From contig CAJUEL010000021.1 of NCBI GenBank assembly GCA_910585455.1, forward strand, positions 10,079 to 74,078: 64,000 nt of DNA, in the 5' to 3' direction. The position numbers and the translations under genes are program-made. Positions 1 through 8,945 of this stretch are shown piece by piece. This stretch comes from an uncultured Eisenbergiella sp. (GTDB lineage: Bacteria > Bacillota > Clostridia > Lachnospirales > Lachnospiraceae). Under the pieces are notes generated by a model, which saw only the letters and a program-made list of their open reading frames with translations, was not told where the DNA came from and searched no databases. How positions within the stretch are numbered: the first letter of the stretch is position 1; each line of letters starts with the position of its first letter.

Positions 1-770
1 TTTACCAGACGGTTCTTCATTCTCTTCGCCTTTTCTTTGATATTCTCCGGTCTGGTGGTGTACATATGCCATGACAAAAAATCCAGCGGCACCTGTCTTT
101 TACTCATATGCTGCAAAAAATCCTCCGCCCATTCCTCCCTTCCGCACAGGGACGGTCCTCCGATTCTAAGCTTTGGGAAGCATTTCTTTAAATGTCTGGC
201 TGCGATTTCATAAAATGTGAAAAATTCTGCCCTGGTTCCGCCCCAGGTCCGTTTATTGGTACTGTCATCCGGTTCCAGATCCGGCTCATTCCAGATTTCC
301 CAGTATTCCATATCATGAAAAAAACCGTCCGCCCAGCCTTCCCGGTAATGCCGGATTACATGCTCGCAGATGACCGCCCACTTTGAAAAATCCTTCGGCG
401 GAAGCGTCGCATGTTTTTTAATATGATGCTCGATCGACTCTCCCAGCCTGAAAAAAGGCTTTGTCCCCGCTTCCAGACACGTCAGAATATCATCATCCGT
501 ACAGGCAAAATCATAAGAGGCCGCTTCATAGGGATCCGCATCAAAATCCGGAAAAATCTTTGTGATGTCATAGCTGTAGGGTCCGCCATAGATCGGCTGT
601 ATGCCTGAGCCATGGTTACTGGAATAGGGAATTCTTGCCGCCTTATAGGCATCAAAATTACTGATCTTCATTTCCGTCGCATGCTTCCTGCGCCAGGGCC
701 CGCCGTTTGTAGCGTTTAACGGTTTAAATGGCCCCAATTCCTTTGACAGGTCAAACTGTAAAGTTTCCAT
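1..770 (-). CDS. GH39-like glycoside hydrolase, N-terminal part (cut by window edge)
   Basis: A reading frame runs from an ATG at 770 to the window start without a stop (about 256 codons seen). An AGGAGG sequence lies just upstream of the ATG. The protein is a close paralogue of the next gene upstream (814-2124): both open METL-FDL and share NATNGGPW, IPYSRNH and EIWNEPDL. The Glu of WNEP is the expected acid/base residue of clan GH-A enzymes such as GH39 beta-xylosidases. The catalytic nucleophile region would lie beyond the window. Only 43 bases separate it from its paralogue, so the pair is probably one operon arising by tandem duplication. No signal peptide is seen, which fits cytoplasmic cleavage of imported oligosaccharides. 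The substrate is not deducible. Confidence 0.85.
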   Translation of the reverse strand, partial: METLQFDLSKELGPFKPLNATNGGPWRRKHATEMKISNFDAYKAARIPYSSNHGSGIQPIYGGPYSYDITKIFPDFDADPYEAASYDFACTDDDILTCLEAGTKPFFRLGESIEHHIKKHATLPPKDFSKWAVICEHVIRHYREGWADGFFHDMEYWEIWNEPDLEPDDSTNKRTWGGTRAEFFTFYEIAARHLKKCFPKLRIGGPSLCGREEWAEDFLQHMSKRQVPLDFLSWHMYTTRPENIKEKAKRMKNRLV

Positions 771-813
771 CGCTTCTTCCTCCTGTTTCTCTGTCTCATC
801 ATGACCATGCGTT

Positions 814-2124
814 TTACAGCTCCCGGATCAGCGCCACGCCTGGCATGTTCATTTTCAATTCCGGTCTGTCCGTCGTCGCAACCAGCTCCCCCGCATGAGT
901 ATCGTCCAGCAGATAAATTTCATATCTGCCGGGCCTTCCGAAATCGACGAAAAGCTCTTTCCCCTCTGCTTTGTCCTGATCGGAAAAGCAGGTGATCACC
1001 GCCAGCGCCTTCCCCCGTTCATCCACGCCGCAGAGCGAGTAAATCGTTTCAATCTCATTGACCGCCTCCACCTGCGCTTTCCTGTCATAAAAATACCCAT
1101 ACCACAGGAACGGATAATACCCCTTTAAGGGCTTTGCCGTATAAAAATCAAAAACACCGTTAAAGCGTGACGGGCGCGTGTCGTAATACATGAGCATGTC
1201 CACAGGGGCATTCTGGGCAAGGCTCATGGTCGCCATGGCAAAGGCGGCGCCCTTTATGTTTCTCATCTGCTCCATGGAATATAAATATCCGTCGTTGAAG
1301 TTTCTGATGTAATTCCACTCGTTTAAGATGCTTTCCGTATGTTCATATCCGTACTTCACCAGCAGGGACTTCACTTTTTTTGCCTTTTCCTCTATTTTCT
1401 CAGGCTCAGACGCATAGATATGCCAGGTAAAAAAATCCAGCGGCGCCTGTTTCTGGCTCATGCACCGCAGAAAATCCTCCGCCCAGTCCAGCCTGAAGGC
1501 CAGCGCCGGTCCACCGATTTTGATCTCCGGAAAGCATTTCTTCAAATGTCTGGCTGCGGTTTCATAAAATGCAAAATAATCAGCCTTACTCCCTCCCCAG
1601 GTCCGTTTATTGGGGTTATCGTCCAGGTCCAGATCCGGCTCGTTCCAGATTTCCCAGTATTCCATGTCATGATGAAATCCGTCCGCCCAGCCTTCCCGGT
1701 AATGCCGGATCACATGCTCGCAGATGACAGCCCATTTTTTAAAATCCTTCGGCGGAATTGTCGCATGCTTTTTCACCTGCCGCTCAATGGTTTCCCCCAG
1801 CCGGAAAAACGGCTTCGTTCCCGCCTCCAGACATACCAGGATATCCTCGTCCGTACAGCCAAAATCATACGAGGCAGGATCCTCCGGGTCCGCGTTAAAA
1901 TCCGGAAAAATCCGTGAGATATCATGGCTGTAGGGACCGCCGTAGATACTCTGGACGCCGGAATCGTGATTGCGGGAATAGGGAATTTTCGCCGCCCGGT
2001 ACGCCGCAAAGGTGCTCGCCAGCGCTTCTGCCTCATGCCGCTTGTGCCAGGGACCTCCGTTCGTGGCGTTCAACGGCTTAAAACGCCCTGTCTCTTTCGT
2101 AAGGTCAAACCGCAGTGTCTCCAT
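814..2124 (-). CDS. GH39-like glycoside hydrolase (beta-xylosidase type)
   Basis: A 436-residue cytoplasmic protein with a (beta/alpha)8 hydrolase signature. The motif YWEIWNEPDL near residue 160 carries the probable acid/base Glu, and ILNEWNY near residue 265 carries the probable nucleophile Glu, the arrangement of GH39 and related clan GH-A families. A short beta-rich C-terminal part (after about residue 350) follows, as in GH39. The start at 2124 has a good GGAG site 8 bases upstream. The gene lies first in a two-gene unit with its truncated-by-window paralogue, behind a sigma-A-type promoter that overlaps a palindromic operator. Xylosidase activity is inferred from the family only; other alpha- or beta-glycosidase specificities are possible. 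Confidence 0.85.
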   Translation of the reverse strand: METLRFDLTKETGRFKPLNATNGGPWHKRHEAEALASTFAAYRAAKIPYSRNHDSGVQSIYGGPYSHDISRIFPDFNADPEDPASYDFGCTDEDILVCLEAGTKPFFRLGETIERQVKKHATIPPKDFKKWAVICEHVIRHYREGWADGFHHDMEYWEIWNEPDLDLDDNPNKRTWGGSKADYFAFYETAARHLKKCFPEIKIGGPALAFRLDWAEDFLRCMSQKQAPLDFFTWHIYASEPEKIEEKAKKVKSLLVKYGYEHTESILNEWNYIRNFNDGYLYSMEQMRNIKGAAFAMATMSLAQNAPVDMLMYYDTRPSRFNGVFDFYTAKPLKGYYPFLWYGYFYDRKAQVEAVNEIETIYSLCGVDERGKALAVITCFSDQDKAEGKELFVDFGRPGRYEIYLLDDTHAGELVATTDRPELKMNMPGVALIREL

Positions 2125-2163
2125 AAATTTTCATCTCCTTTTGCATGGTTTTCTTTCTCTTTT

Positions 2164-2212
2164 GGTGTATTTGTTACACCTTTATTATCCATCCAAAACT
2201 ATTTTTCAGCAA
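2164..2212 (-). promoter_or_regulatory. Promoter plus operator-like palindrome of the GH39 pair
   Basis: On the minus strand TTGCTG (2207-2212) and GATAAT (2184-2189) are separated by 17 bases. Directly downstream of the -10 lies the palindrome GGTGTA-N5-TACACC (2164-2180). A perfect 6-bp inverted repeat at the transcription start is the usual place for a repressor, for example of the LacI or GntR type, consistent with substrate induction of glycoside hydrolases. The regulator is not in the window. Confidence 0.6.
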
Positions 2213-2610
2213 CTCTCACATAGGGATATGCGGCTCTCACTTCTGCCTTAGACATATTCAATTTTCACTCTCTTGACGGGTGCATTGGCGGCTTTGAAGA
2301 TAATCCCGTCAATGCAGTCTGTATAGTTTCCTGACTTCACTATATTATGAATGCACTATACCTGCAAATATGAAAAAGCGCATCATTTTTATATGACACG
2401 CTTTTCCAATTTATTGATTCCCTTTCCAGTTTTTAATCAAAAATACAGGACGCTAAGCGAAAAGCAGTGTTCAGAGAGTTGCATTGATATACTTTGATTA
2501 TCCTCTATGGAAAATGTTAATAAAGTGCGCAAAATTGTATAACTGAATTGGTAGCAACGGTTTTGACATAACGGTATAATAAACAATATCACAGATAAGG
2601 AGGATTTGAT
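2213..2610. other. Non-coding stretch between GH39 pair and XRE gene
   Basis: About 400 AT-rich bases without a convincing gene. The minus strand holds a short open stretch ending in a stop near 2249 but with no start, ribosome site or recognisable family. TATAAT at 2575-2580 lies 30 bases before the XRE gene and could be its -10 element. The TTGACA at 2563-2568 is too close (6 bases) to be its -35 element. Confidence 0.4.
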
Positions 2611-3063
2611 ATGAGTTTAGGAAATAATCTGTTTCATGCACGCAGAAAAAAAGGGTTGTCACAAGAAGATGTAGCTGAAAAGCTGGGTGTAAGCAGGCAA
2701 ACCATTTCAAAATGGGAGACAGATGAAACATTGCCCGATATTCGTCAAGCCAAAAAGCTTTCAACTCTATATGACTTGTCACTGGATGAATTGATTGAAT
2801 ATAATATTGATGAAAAAGAAATTCAAGATATGATTGATAAAACAAGTGACGAGGTTTCAGAAAAAATAAACTGGACGAATGTATGGAGCAAAAAATATCC
2901 AGTTCTTGCGACCTACCAAAATGAAGTCAAAGTGAGTAAATATTCAGCAGAATTGAACAGGTTGTTGGATAATCTACAAAAAGAATACGGATATAATGAA
3001 TTAGATTCCATGTTGGTTTTAAAAGACATTTTGGCAGTTGTTTGGAAGAGCAGGAAAAAGTAA
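2611..3063 (+). CDS. XRE-family transcriptional regulator
   Basis: 150 residues. The N-terminal 60 residues form a classical helix-turn-helix of the XRE/HTH_3 type (ARRKKGLSQEDVAEKLGVS followed by RQTISKWE), which binds DNA as a dimer. The C-terminal part is charged and has no domain I recognise. An excellent AAGGAGGA site precedes the ATG. The gene stands alone and is more AT-rich than its neighbours, suggesting acquisition. Target genes are unknown; divergent control of a neighbour is possible but there is no direct evidence. Confidence 0.85.
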   Translation: MSLGNNLFHARRKKGLSQEDVAEKLGVSRQTISKWETDETLPDIRQAKKLSTLYDLSLDELIEYNIDEKEIQDMIDKTSDEVSEKINWTNVWSKKYPVLATYQNEVKVSKYSAELNRLLDNLQKEYGYNELDSMLVLKDILAVVWKSRKK

Positions 3064-3094
3064 AAATATCATTTGCTATTGAGACATCAAGCTC

Positions 3095-3150
3095 ATTCAG
3101 TTTAGCGCCGGTTCTCCGCTCCATTTCCGGCATCCGCCGCTAAACTGAAT
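3095..3150. terminator. Hairpin between convergent genes
   Basis: Perfect 13-bp arms ATTCAGTTTAGCG and CGCTAAACTGAAT enclose a 30-base loop that itself contains CCGG complementarity. It lies between the convergent XRE and transglutaminase genes and could serve as a bidirectional terminator, although no clear T-run follows on either side. Confidence 0.4.
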
Positions 3151-3177
3151 AACATTGGCTCACAGCGCCGGAAATGT

Positions 3178-3963
3178 CTAAAACCGCACCTCCCACTCTG
3201 CCTCTTTCATGAGCGGCGCATACCGATAGTTCTCATAGGTCCGCCCGAACATATCGACATGTCGGGAGCCCTCCATAACCGCATCGAACACATACCAGCT
3301 GCCGTCCAGACAGATTTCCGCCCAGCCATGGGGCGTCTGCCCACCCTTTAAGGAACGCACTGTTCCGGTCGCCACCCGCGCCTCAAAGCCAAGCCCTTTC
3401 GCCAGATAGGCGACGCCGCTTGCATACCGGTAGCAATTGCCCCTGCCGGTGGTCAGAATTTCCATCGCGTATGTGCCCGTCCAGTCACCGGCGGGAGTCG
3501 CCGTATCTCTTTTATATTTGCTCGCATCCCTCACGTACTGATAGCATGCCCGCAGCTTTTCCAGATCCGTCATATCCGCCGTCGTCACCGCTTTAATAAT
3601 CCCGTTTACCCGCACAAAAAGCGCCGGATCGGAAATTGCCACAGCCTCCATTGTTCCATCGTCCTGTGACGGTTTAAGAATCTGCACGATCCCCTCCGGA
3701 CTTAAGTCATAGGAAATCCCATCTATCATAACCTGTCCGGTCTGAATATAGCCGTTTTCATCCAGATGATACAAAAGACCGCATACCTCCAGCCAGTCGT
3801 CCTGCAAAAAGCTGCCGTCGGCGTTTTGCCACATGACGCCCTGCTGTGCCTGCACAAATCCTATGACAGGTGCCGTCTCCGCCGCGCAGGCTATGTCCCC
3901 TGTCCCCCAAAAGATGATTCCCGTAAGCGCTGCCCCTGCGAGCAGCTTCCTGATCCCGTACAT
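3178..3963 (-). CDS. Secreted transglutaminase-like protein
   Basis: 261 residues. An N-terminal hydrophobic segment (residues about 7-27, ending ACAAE) is a signal peptide. Residues 35-90 resemble choline/glucan-binding-type repeats (NADGSFLQDDW, LDENGYIQTG). The C-terminal half is a Transglut_core domain with the Cys-His-Asp triad visible as GNCYRYAS, TPHGWAEI and YVFDAVME. Such domains act as transpeptidases or proteases on cell-wall or surface proteins. The gene starts 18 bases after the SGNH gene and is probably co-transcribed with it and with the MBOAT gene, so it may act on the same envelope structure. The enzymatic reaction is not known. Confidence 0.8.
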   Translation of the reverse strand: MYGIRKLLAGAALTGIIFWGTGDIACAAETAPVIGFVQAQQGVMWQNADGSFLQDDWLEVCGLLYHLDENGYIQTGQVMIDGISYDLSPEGIVQILKPSQDDGTMEAVAISDPALFVRVNGIIKAVTTADMTDLEKLRACYQYVRDASKYKRDTATPAGDWTGTYAMEILTTGRGNCYRYASGVAYLAKGLGFEARVATGTVRSLKGGQTPHGWAEICLDGSWYVFDAVMEGSRHVDMFGRTYENYRYAPLMKEAEWEVRF

Positions 3964-3981
3964 GCCGCTTGTTCCTCCTTC

Positions 3982-5076
3982 TCAATTGCGCATAAACTCC
4001 CCGATCCGGTCCGGCTCTTCCACCGCGCCGTGCGCCATCAGAAAGTCCTTCCATACCGCATAGTATTTCGCCTTTAAGTGAACCTGGTCGTTGCTCCAGC
4101 CATCGAACAGATTCCCGTTTTCATCACAGAGCACTTCATTCACATCCAGATAAAATATATTCTGATTATCCGCAAGCGTCGCGATCTCCACATTGCGTAT
4201 TTCAATGTTTGTATTATTGAACAGCTTGTCGGAAGCGTTTTTCTTCTCTCCCACATGCATAATGCCCTGCACAAAAAGGATCGCATCCGGCTGCAGGCTC
4301 TGAATCTGATACACCACCCTCGCATATTCCTCAAAAAAGGATTCCGCGGTTCCCGTACCGAGCTCGTTAATGCCCACCATCAGATATATTTTTTTGAAGG
4401 AATGCGTTGTGAGCGCCTCCTTAAGCGTGATATTTTTCCCGTCTTCTTTGATAAATGCTTTTTCCTTTTTGAAAAGGTCGTATACGGTCAGGGACGTTTT
4501 GGAGTAAAAGGTCACATTCTCAGAAAAGCCGCCGTACTCAAACAATCCCTGCGTCCGGGAATCCCCGATAAAAAGCGCATCCTCGAAATATTCCTCCTCC
4601 ACAGGTCCCAGCACGAGGCGTCGCTTTTCCTCCTGTTCTTCTTCCTTCTGCTCTTTTCTCACAAAAACCCCCTGCTGTCCATCAATCCCCGCTTTTTTGA
4701 TTTCCTCTGCGGGCGCGGCCGTCTCATCTGTGCCCGCGTCGTTCTCCTGGACTTCCGCTTCTTTTCCCGCTTCCGTTTCGGACAAATCTGCCGCCACAGG
4801 TCCTATCCCTTCCCCATCCGGCGGCATGGCGCTGCCTGTATTCATGGCAGGAGCGGCAGCCTCTCCCGCCCGCCAGGGATACTTCCCTTCCTTAAGCCCC
4901 CTGAAAAAGACAGAGAGCGCAGGCGTCATGACCGTCCCCTTTTCATAATTTTCATAAATGCCGCCCGGATTCGCCAGGCTGATACCCGATATGATAATCC
5001 CGCTTGCCAGCACCAGCATGAGCAGCGGGCATTTTTTCCAAAGCTCCAGTTTATCCTTTTTCATTCTCTGTTCCAT
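3982..5076 (-). CDS. SGNH/GDSL-type membrane-anchored hydrolase or acyltransferase partner
   Basis: 364 residues. One transmembrane segment near residues 15-35, an acidic, low-complexity linker (about 70-150), then an extracytoplasmic SGNH domain. Block I is ALFIGDSRTQGL, with the catalytic Ser; block III includes LMVGINELG; the C-terminal DQVHLK holds the Asp and His. Proteins of this build act with MBOAT acyltransferases to move acetyl groups onto exopolysaccharide or peptidoglycan. The gene begins 2 bases after the MBOAT stop, so translation is probably coupled. The upstream ATG has only a weak ribosome site; an ATG four codons further in (5064) has GGAAC in front of it and is an alternative start. 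Confidence 0.85.
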   Translation of the reverse strand: MEQRMKKDKLELWKKCPLLMLVLASGIIISGISLANPGGIYENYEKGTVMTPALSVFFRGLKEGKYPWRAGEAAAPAMNTGSAMPPDGEGIGPVAADLSETEAGKEAEVQENDAGTDETAAPAEEIKKAGIDGQQGVFVRKEQKEEEQEEKRRLVLGPVEEEYFEDALFIGDSRTQGLFEYGGFSENVTFYSKTSLTVYDLFKKEKAFIKEDGKNITLKEALTTHSFKKIYLMVGINELGTGTAESFFEEYARVVYQIQSLQPDAILFVQGIMHVGEKKNASDKLFNNTNIEIRNVEIATLADNQNIFYLDVNEVLCDENGNLFDGWSNDQVHLKAKYYAVWKDFLMAHGAVEEPDRIGEFMRN

Positions 5077-5078
5077 TT

Positions 5079-6482
5079 CTAAAAATTCGCATACATAAAC
5101 GGATTGCCCTGTTCATTCGCGATCCGGTAGACTGCCAGCCAGAACAGGACCGCAAGAGCGAGCACAATGCCGATATTTTTTTTATGTGCTTCATAAAATC
5201 TTCCCACCGCCGGGATGCAGAAGAAAACGCCGCCTGCAAGCACAGGCGCAAAATCAGAAAGCTCCTTTACAAAGTCCCCGGTATTTACTGCCGTTCCCGT
5301 ATGAAAAAAGGGAAACAGCCTGGAAAAATACATGCCCATATCCGCAAAGGAAGGAATGGCAAAAACCATCCAGGTCAGCGGAATGACAAAAAGCAGGTAG
5401 ATATGGGAAAAAACTGCATGGCTTTTCAGAAATTTTCCCAGCCAGAGCTTTTCTGTAATAATCAGGGCAGCAAGAATAATTCCCCACAGCACGAAGGAAA
5501 GGCTCGTGCCGTGCCAGAAGCCCGTCAGCATCCAGACCGCCAAAAGATTGCAGAGCGTGCGCCAGGTCCCCTTCCGGTTGCCTCCCAGCGGAATATAAAT
5601 ATAGTCCCGAAACCAGCTGCCCAGGGTCATATGCCATCTTCTGTAAAATTCGCTCACAGACCGGGACGCATAGGGATGGTCAAAATTTTTCACCACCGGA
5701 AAGCCGATCATTTCTCCGATCCCCACCGCCATCAGCGAATAGCCCGCGAAATCAAAGTACAGCTGCAGCGAATAGCCAAAAGCCCCCAGCCACGCCAGCG
5801 GCGTGGAGATGCTTTCGAAGCCGATCGTTGTGATATCGTTCCACATAATTCCCAGCCGGTCCGCTATAAGCACCTTGGCTCCAAGCCCGATCACCAGCTT
5901 TTGGAAGCCCTCCTCCATGCCCTGGAGGGTCACTCTGCCATATTTGAGCCCTTTTTCCATATCCCGCCACCGCTGAATCGGTCCGGAAACGATCTGGGCG
6001 AAATTGCACAGATACGCGCCAAAGCGGACAAAGGAATGCTCCACATCCACCTCCAGCCGGTATACATCGATCAGATAGGAAAGACTTTTAAAAATATAAA
6101 AGCTGATTCCAACCGGCAGCAGATAATTTTCATCGAAGGCGTTGGAAAGCTTAAAATACAGCAGCAAAAAGGCGTTGCAGGCGGCAGAAACGACAAACCA
6201 TCGCTTCCGGCGCTTTTCCCCGTCCGCATCCGAGGTGCATTTTTCCATGCTGTAGCCGAACAAATAGTTCACCACTGACATTCCCAGAAGCAGCAGCACA
6301 TATTCTGGCTCCCCTGCCCCATAAAGAATCAGGCTGTATGCAAACAGCACAAAGCCTCTAAGCTGCTTTGGCGCCAATCCATAGAGCAGCAAAAAAACCG
6401 GCAGGTACCAGAACAGAAATTCCAGGCTTCCAAATACGAGCGTGTTTAAACCTGCGAGTGTTTCCATACTGATTCCTGCCAT
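5079..6482 (-). CDS. MBOAT-family membrane O-acyltransferase (AlgI/DltB type)
   Basis: 467 residues with about ten hydrophobic segments. The hallmark motifs are FWRRWHMT-like (YRRWHMTLGSWFRDYIY, near residue 285) and TGFWHGTSLSF (near 325), whose invariant His is the proposed catalytic residue of MBOAT proteins. The family transfers acyl groups across the membrane, for example in alginate acetylation or D-alanylation of teichoic acids. With the following SGNH gene this is a typical polysaccharide O-acetylation pair; the absence of dltA/dltC argues against D-alanylation. The first ATG is used here; an ATG five codons later (6467) is possible. It follows ackA by 57 bases. Confidence 0.88.
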   Translation of the reverse strand: MAGISMETLAGLNTLVFGSLEFLFWYLPVFLLLYGLAPKQLRGFVLFAYSLILYGAGEPEYVLLLLGMSVVNYLFGYSMEKCTSDADGEKRRKRWFVVSAACNAFLLLYFKLSNAFDENYLLPVGISFYIFKSLSYLIDVYRLEVDVEHSFVRFGAYLCNFAQIVSGPIQRWRDMEKGLKYGRVTLQGMEEGFQKLVIGLGAKVLIADRLGIMWNDITTIGFESISTPLAWLGAFGYSLQLYFDFAGYSLMAVGIGEMIGFPVVKNFDHPYASRSVSEFYRRWHMTLGSWFRDYIYIPLGGNRKGTWRTLCNLLAVWMLTGFWHGTSLSFVLWGIILAALIITEKLWLGKFLKSHAVFSHIYLLFVIPLTWMVFAIPSFADMGMYFSRLFPFFHTGTAVNTGDFVKELSDFAPVLAGGVFFCIPAVGRFYEAHKKNIGIVLALAVLFWLAVYRIANEQGNPFMYANF

Positions 6483-6539
6483 TTTATCTTCCGTCCTTCT
6501 ATCCCCTCATCAAGACTGCCTTCGTGTAGCATAAGGCAT

Positions 6540-7733
6540 CTACGCCTGCCGCACAAGCGCATAGGTCTGTCTTGCAATTGCCAGTTCCTCATTGGTGGGA
6601 ATCACGAGAACTTTGGTAAGGGACTCTGGCGTAGTGATGATCGTTTCACAGCCGCGCTTCTGATTTGCTTCCTCATCCAGCGTGATGCCCAGGTATCCCA
6701 GATAGGAATTGCAGATCATGCCGCGCACGGACGCGCTGTTTTCTCCCACGCCCGCTGTAAAGCAGATGGCATCCACGCCGTTCATGGCGGCGGCGTAGGC
6801 GCCGATATATTTTGCCGTGCGCAGCGCAAACGCGTGCAGCGCCCTTTCCCCTTCCAAAGACCCATTCTCCAGATCCCGGAAATCAGAGGAAAGTCCGCCG
6901 GAAATGCCCAGCACACCGGATTCCTTATTCAAAATGCTCATAATTTCACCGATGGATTTGTCCTCCTTGTCGGCGATAAACTGTATCACCGCCGGATCCA
7001 GATCACCGCTTCTGGTGCCCATGATCAGGCCTTCCAGCGGCGTCATTCCCATGGAGGTATCCACACATTTGCCATTGCGCACGGCGGACACAGACGCGCC
7101 GTTGCCCAGATGGCAGACAATCAATTTCAATTCTTCATATGACCTGCCAAGCAGGGCTGCCGCCCTGTGCGATACATAATCGTGGCTGGTCCCGTGAAAA
7201 CCGTATCTTCGGATTTTATATTTTTCGTAGTAGCGGTAGGGAATCGCATACAAATATGCTTCCTCCGGCATGGTCTGATGGAATGCCGTATCAAATACGG
7301 CAACCATGGGCACGCCGGGCATCAATGCCTCACAGGCCTCCACACCGGTCAGGTTCGCCGGATTGTGTAAGGGCGCCAGATCACTGCACGCCCGGATCGC
7401 TTCCTTCACCGCCGGCGTGATCACGGTCGCCTGCGCAAAAGCCTCTCCGCCGTGCACAATGCGGTGTCCCACCGCGCCGATCTGCCCAAGGTCCGCTAAA
7501 ACGCCGGTCCCTTCATCGGTCAGCGCATCCAGCACAAGCTGGATTGCCGTCTTATGGTCAGGCATGGAAACCTCCCGCACAACCTTCTCCCCATCCCCTG
7601 GAAAAAAGGTGATGCGGCTGCCGCTGATACCAATTCTCTCACATAATCCCCTGGCTGTCAATTCCTCAGTTTCCGCATCAATTAATTGGAATTTCAGGGA
7701 AGAGCTTCCACAGTTGATTACCAGTATATTCAT
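6540..7733 (-). CDS. ackA: Acetate kinase
   Basis: 397 residues, the usual length. It converts acetyl phosphate and ADP into acetate and ATP in the fermentative acetate pathway. The N-terminus carries the ASKHA-fold signature MNILVINCGSSSLKFQL; HRIVHGG, FDTAFHQTMP, YGFHGTSH and ICHLGNGAS-like (VCHLGNGASV) are conserved acetate-kinase motifs including the catalytic His and Arg. AGGAGA precedes the ATG. It lies 25 bases downstream of pta in the same direction, forming the standard pta-ackA operon. Nothing unusual is seen. Confidence 0.98.
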   Translation of the reverse strand: MNILVINCGSSSLKFQLIDAETEELTARGLCERIGISGSRITFFPGDGEKVVREVSMPDHKTAIQLVLDALTDEGTGVLADLGQIGAVGHRIVHGGEAFAQATVITPAVKEAIRACSDLAPLHNPANLTGVEACEALMPGVPMVAVFDTAFHQTMPEEAYLYAIPYRYYEKYKIRRYGFHGTSHDYVSHRAAALLGRSYEELKLIVCHLGNGASVSAVRNGKCVDTSMGMTPLEGLIMGTRSGDLDPAVIQFIADKEDKSIGEIMSILNKESGVLGISGGLSSDFRDLENGSLEGERALHAFALRTAKYIGAYAAAMNGVDAICFTAGVGENSASVRGMICNSYLGYLGITLDEEANQKRGCETIITTPESLTKVLVIPTNEELAIARQTYALVRQA

Positions 7734-7758
7734 TTCAAACGCTCTCCTTTTGGCAGTT

Positions 7759-8760
7759 TTACATCAGCTGTGCCTGCACCGCCGTCAGCGCCACGACGCC
7801 CACGATATCCTCCCAGGAGCAGCCCCTGGACAGGTCGTTTACAGGCTTTGCTATGCCCTGCAGCATCGGTCCGTAGGCTTCCGCCTTCCCCAGCCGCTGC
7901 ACCAGCTTATAGCCGATATTACCGCAATCCAGATTCGGGAAAATCAGCACGTTCGCCTTGCCTGCCACCTCGCTGCCGGGCGCTTTGGACTTCGCCACGC
8001 TGGGCACCAGCGCCGCATCTGTCTGCAGCTCACCGTCCAGCGTCAGGGACGGATACTGCTCATGGGCGATCCGTACCGCCTCTGTCACCTTGTCCACCAG
8101 CGGATGCTTCGCGCTTCCCTTCGTGGAATGGGAAAGCATCGCGATGATGGGCTTCGCGCCCACCAGGGTTTTAAAGCTCTTGGCGCTGGTGTCCGCGATC
8201 GCCGCCAGCTCCTCCGCCGTAGGGTCCTGATTCAGACCGCAGTCCGCGAACAGAAAGGTTCCCTTTTCCCCAAATACGCAGTCAGGCACATCCATGATGA
8301 AAAAGCCGGATACCAGCTTCACGCCGGGCGCTGTTTTTAAAATCTGCAGGGCGGGACGCAAGGTGTCCGCCGTCGCATGGCAGGCTCCTGCCACCATGCC
8401 GTCCGCATCGTTCGCCTTTACCATCACAACGCCGAAGGTGAGGCTGTCCTTTAAAAGAATCTCCCTCGCCTTCTCCGGTGTCATTCCCTTATTCTTGCGG
8501 GTTTCGTACAAAAGCTCTACATATTCCTCAAGCTTATCACAGTTGTTGGGATCCACCACGGTTACACCGTCCAGATCAAGCTCCAGCCAGCCGGCGCCAT
8601 CCATGATCTTTTCTTCGTTCCCGATCATGACGACTTTGGCAATTCCTTCCTGCAAAATATGTGCCGCCGCAATCAATGTCCTTCTGTCACTGGTTTCCGG
8701 CAGCACGATGGTCTTTTTGTCAGCCCTCGCCTTCTCCTTGATGATGTCGATATAAGACAT
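7759..8760 (-). CDS. pta: Phosphate acetyltransferase
   Basis: 333 residues, the short single-domain class of phosphotransacetylase common in Firmicutes. It interconverts acetyl-CoA plus phosphate with acetyl phosphate plus CoA. Recognised by the start MSYIDIIKEKARADKKTIVLPE, the motif MVAGACHATADTLRPALQI, and the C-terminal NVLIFPNLDCGNIGYKLVQR. GGAG lies 11 bases upstream of the ATG. First gene of pta-ackA, behind a good sigma-A promoter at 8879-8906. Confidence 0.98.
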   Translation of the reverse strand: MSYIDIIKEKARADKKTIVLPETSDRRTLIAAAHILQEGIAKVVMIGNEEKIMDGAGWLELDLDGVTVVDPNNCDKLEEYVELLYETRKNKGMTPEKAREILLKDSLTFGVVMVKANDADGMVAGACHATADTLRPALQILKTAPGVKLVSGFFIMDVPDCVFGEKGTFLFADCGLNQDPTAEELAAIADTSAKSFKTLVGAKPIIAMLSHSTKGSAKHPLVDKVTEAVRIAHEQYPSLTLDGELQTDAALVPSVAKSKAPGSEVAGKANVLIFPNLDCGNIGYKLVQRLGKAEAYGPMLQGIAKPVNDLSRGCSWEDIVGVVALTAVQAQLM

Positions 8761-8878
8761 AGTCCCTGTGCTCCTTTCCCGTTGTTTTTATTCAAACACA
8801 TGCCTTCTGCCACGCCAAAAGCCTGATGAAACGCGGCATTTTCTCTTTCCGTCTGCCACATGGTTTGTCACTACTTAC

Positions 8879-8906
8879 ATTATATCATTTTATCAATGAT
8901 TCACAA
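8879..8906 (-). promoter_or_regulatory. Promoter of pta-ackA
   Basis: On the minus strand TTGTGA (8901-8906) and TATAAT (8879-8884) with a 16-base spacer, about 120 bases upstream of the pta start. Confidence 0.6.
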
Positions 8907-8945
8907 GGAATTTTTCCGGAAAATATTGTATAAAATGTTGCACAT

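Noticed and set aside
2226..2300. Minus-strand open stretch reading DGIIFKAANAPVKRVKIEYV before a stop, looking like the end of a gene
   Set aside because: No start or upstream continuation and no family that I can name; may be chance or an old remnant.
2563..2580. TTGACA followed by TATAAT upstream of the XRE gene as a promoter
   Set aside because: The two hexamers are only 6 bases apart, so they cannot be one sigma-A promoter; only the -10 was kept as possible.
4078..5082. Long plus-strand frame of 334 codons opposite the SGNH gene
   Set aside because: Antisense shadow of a well-supported gene with known motifs; its residues resemble no protein.
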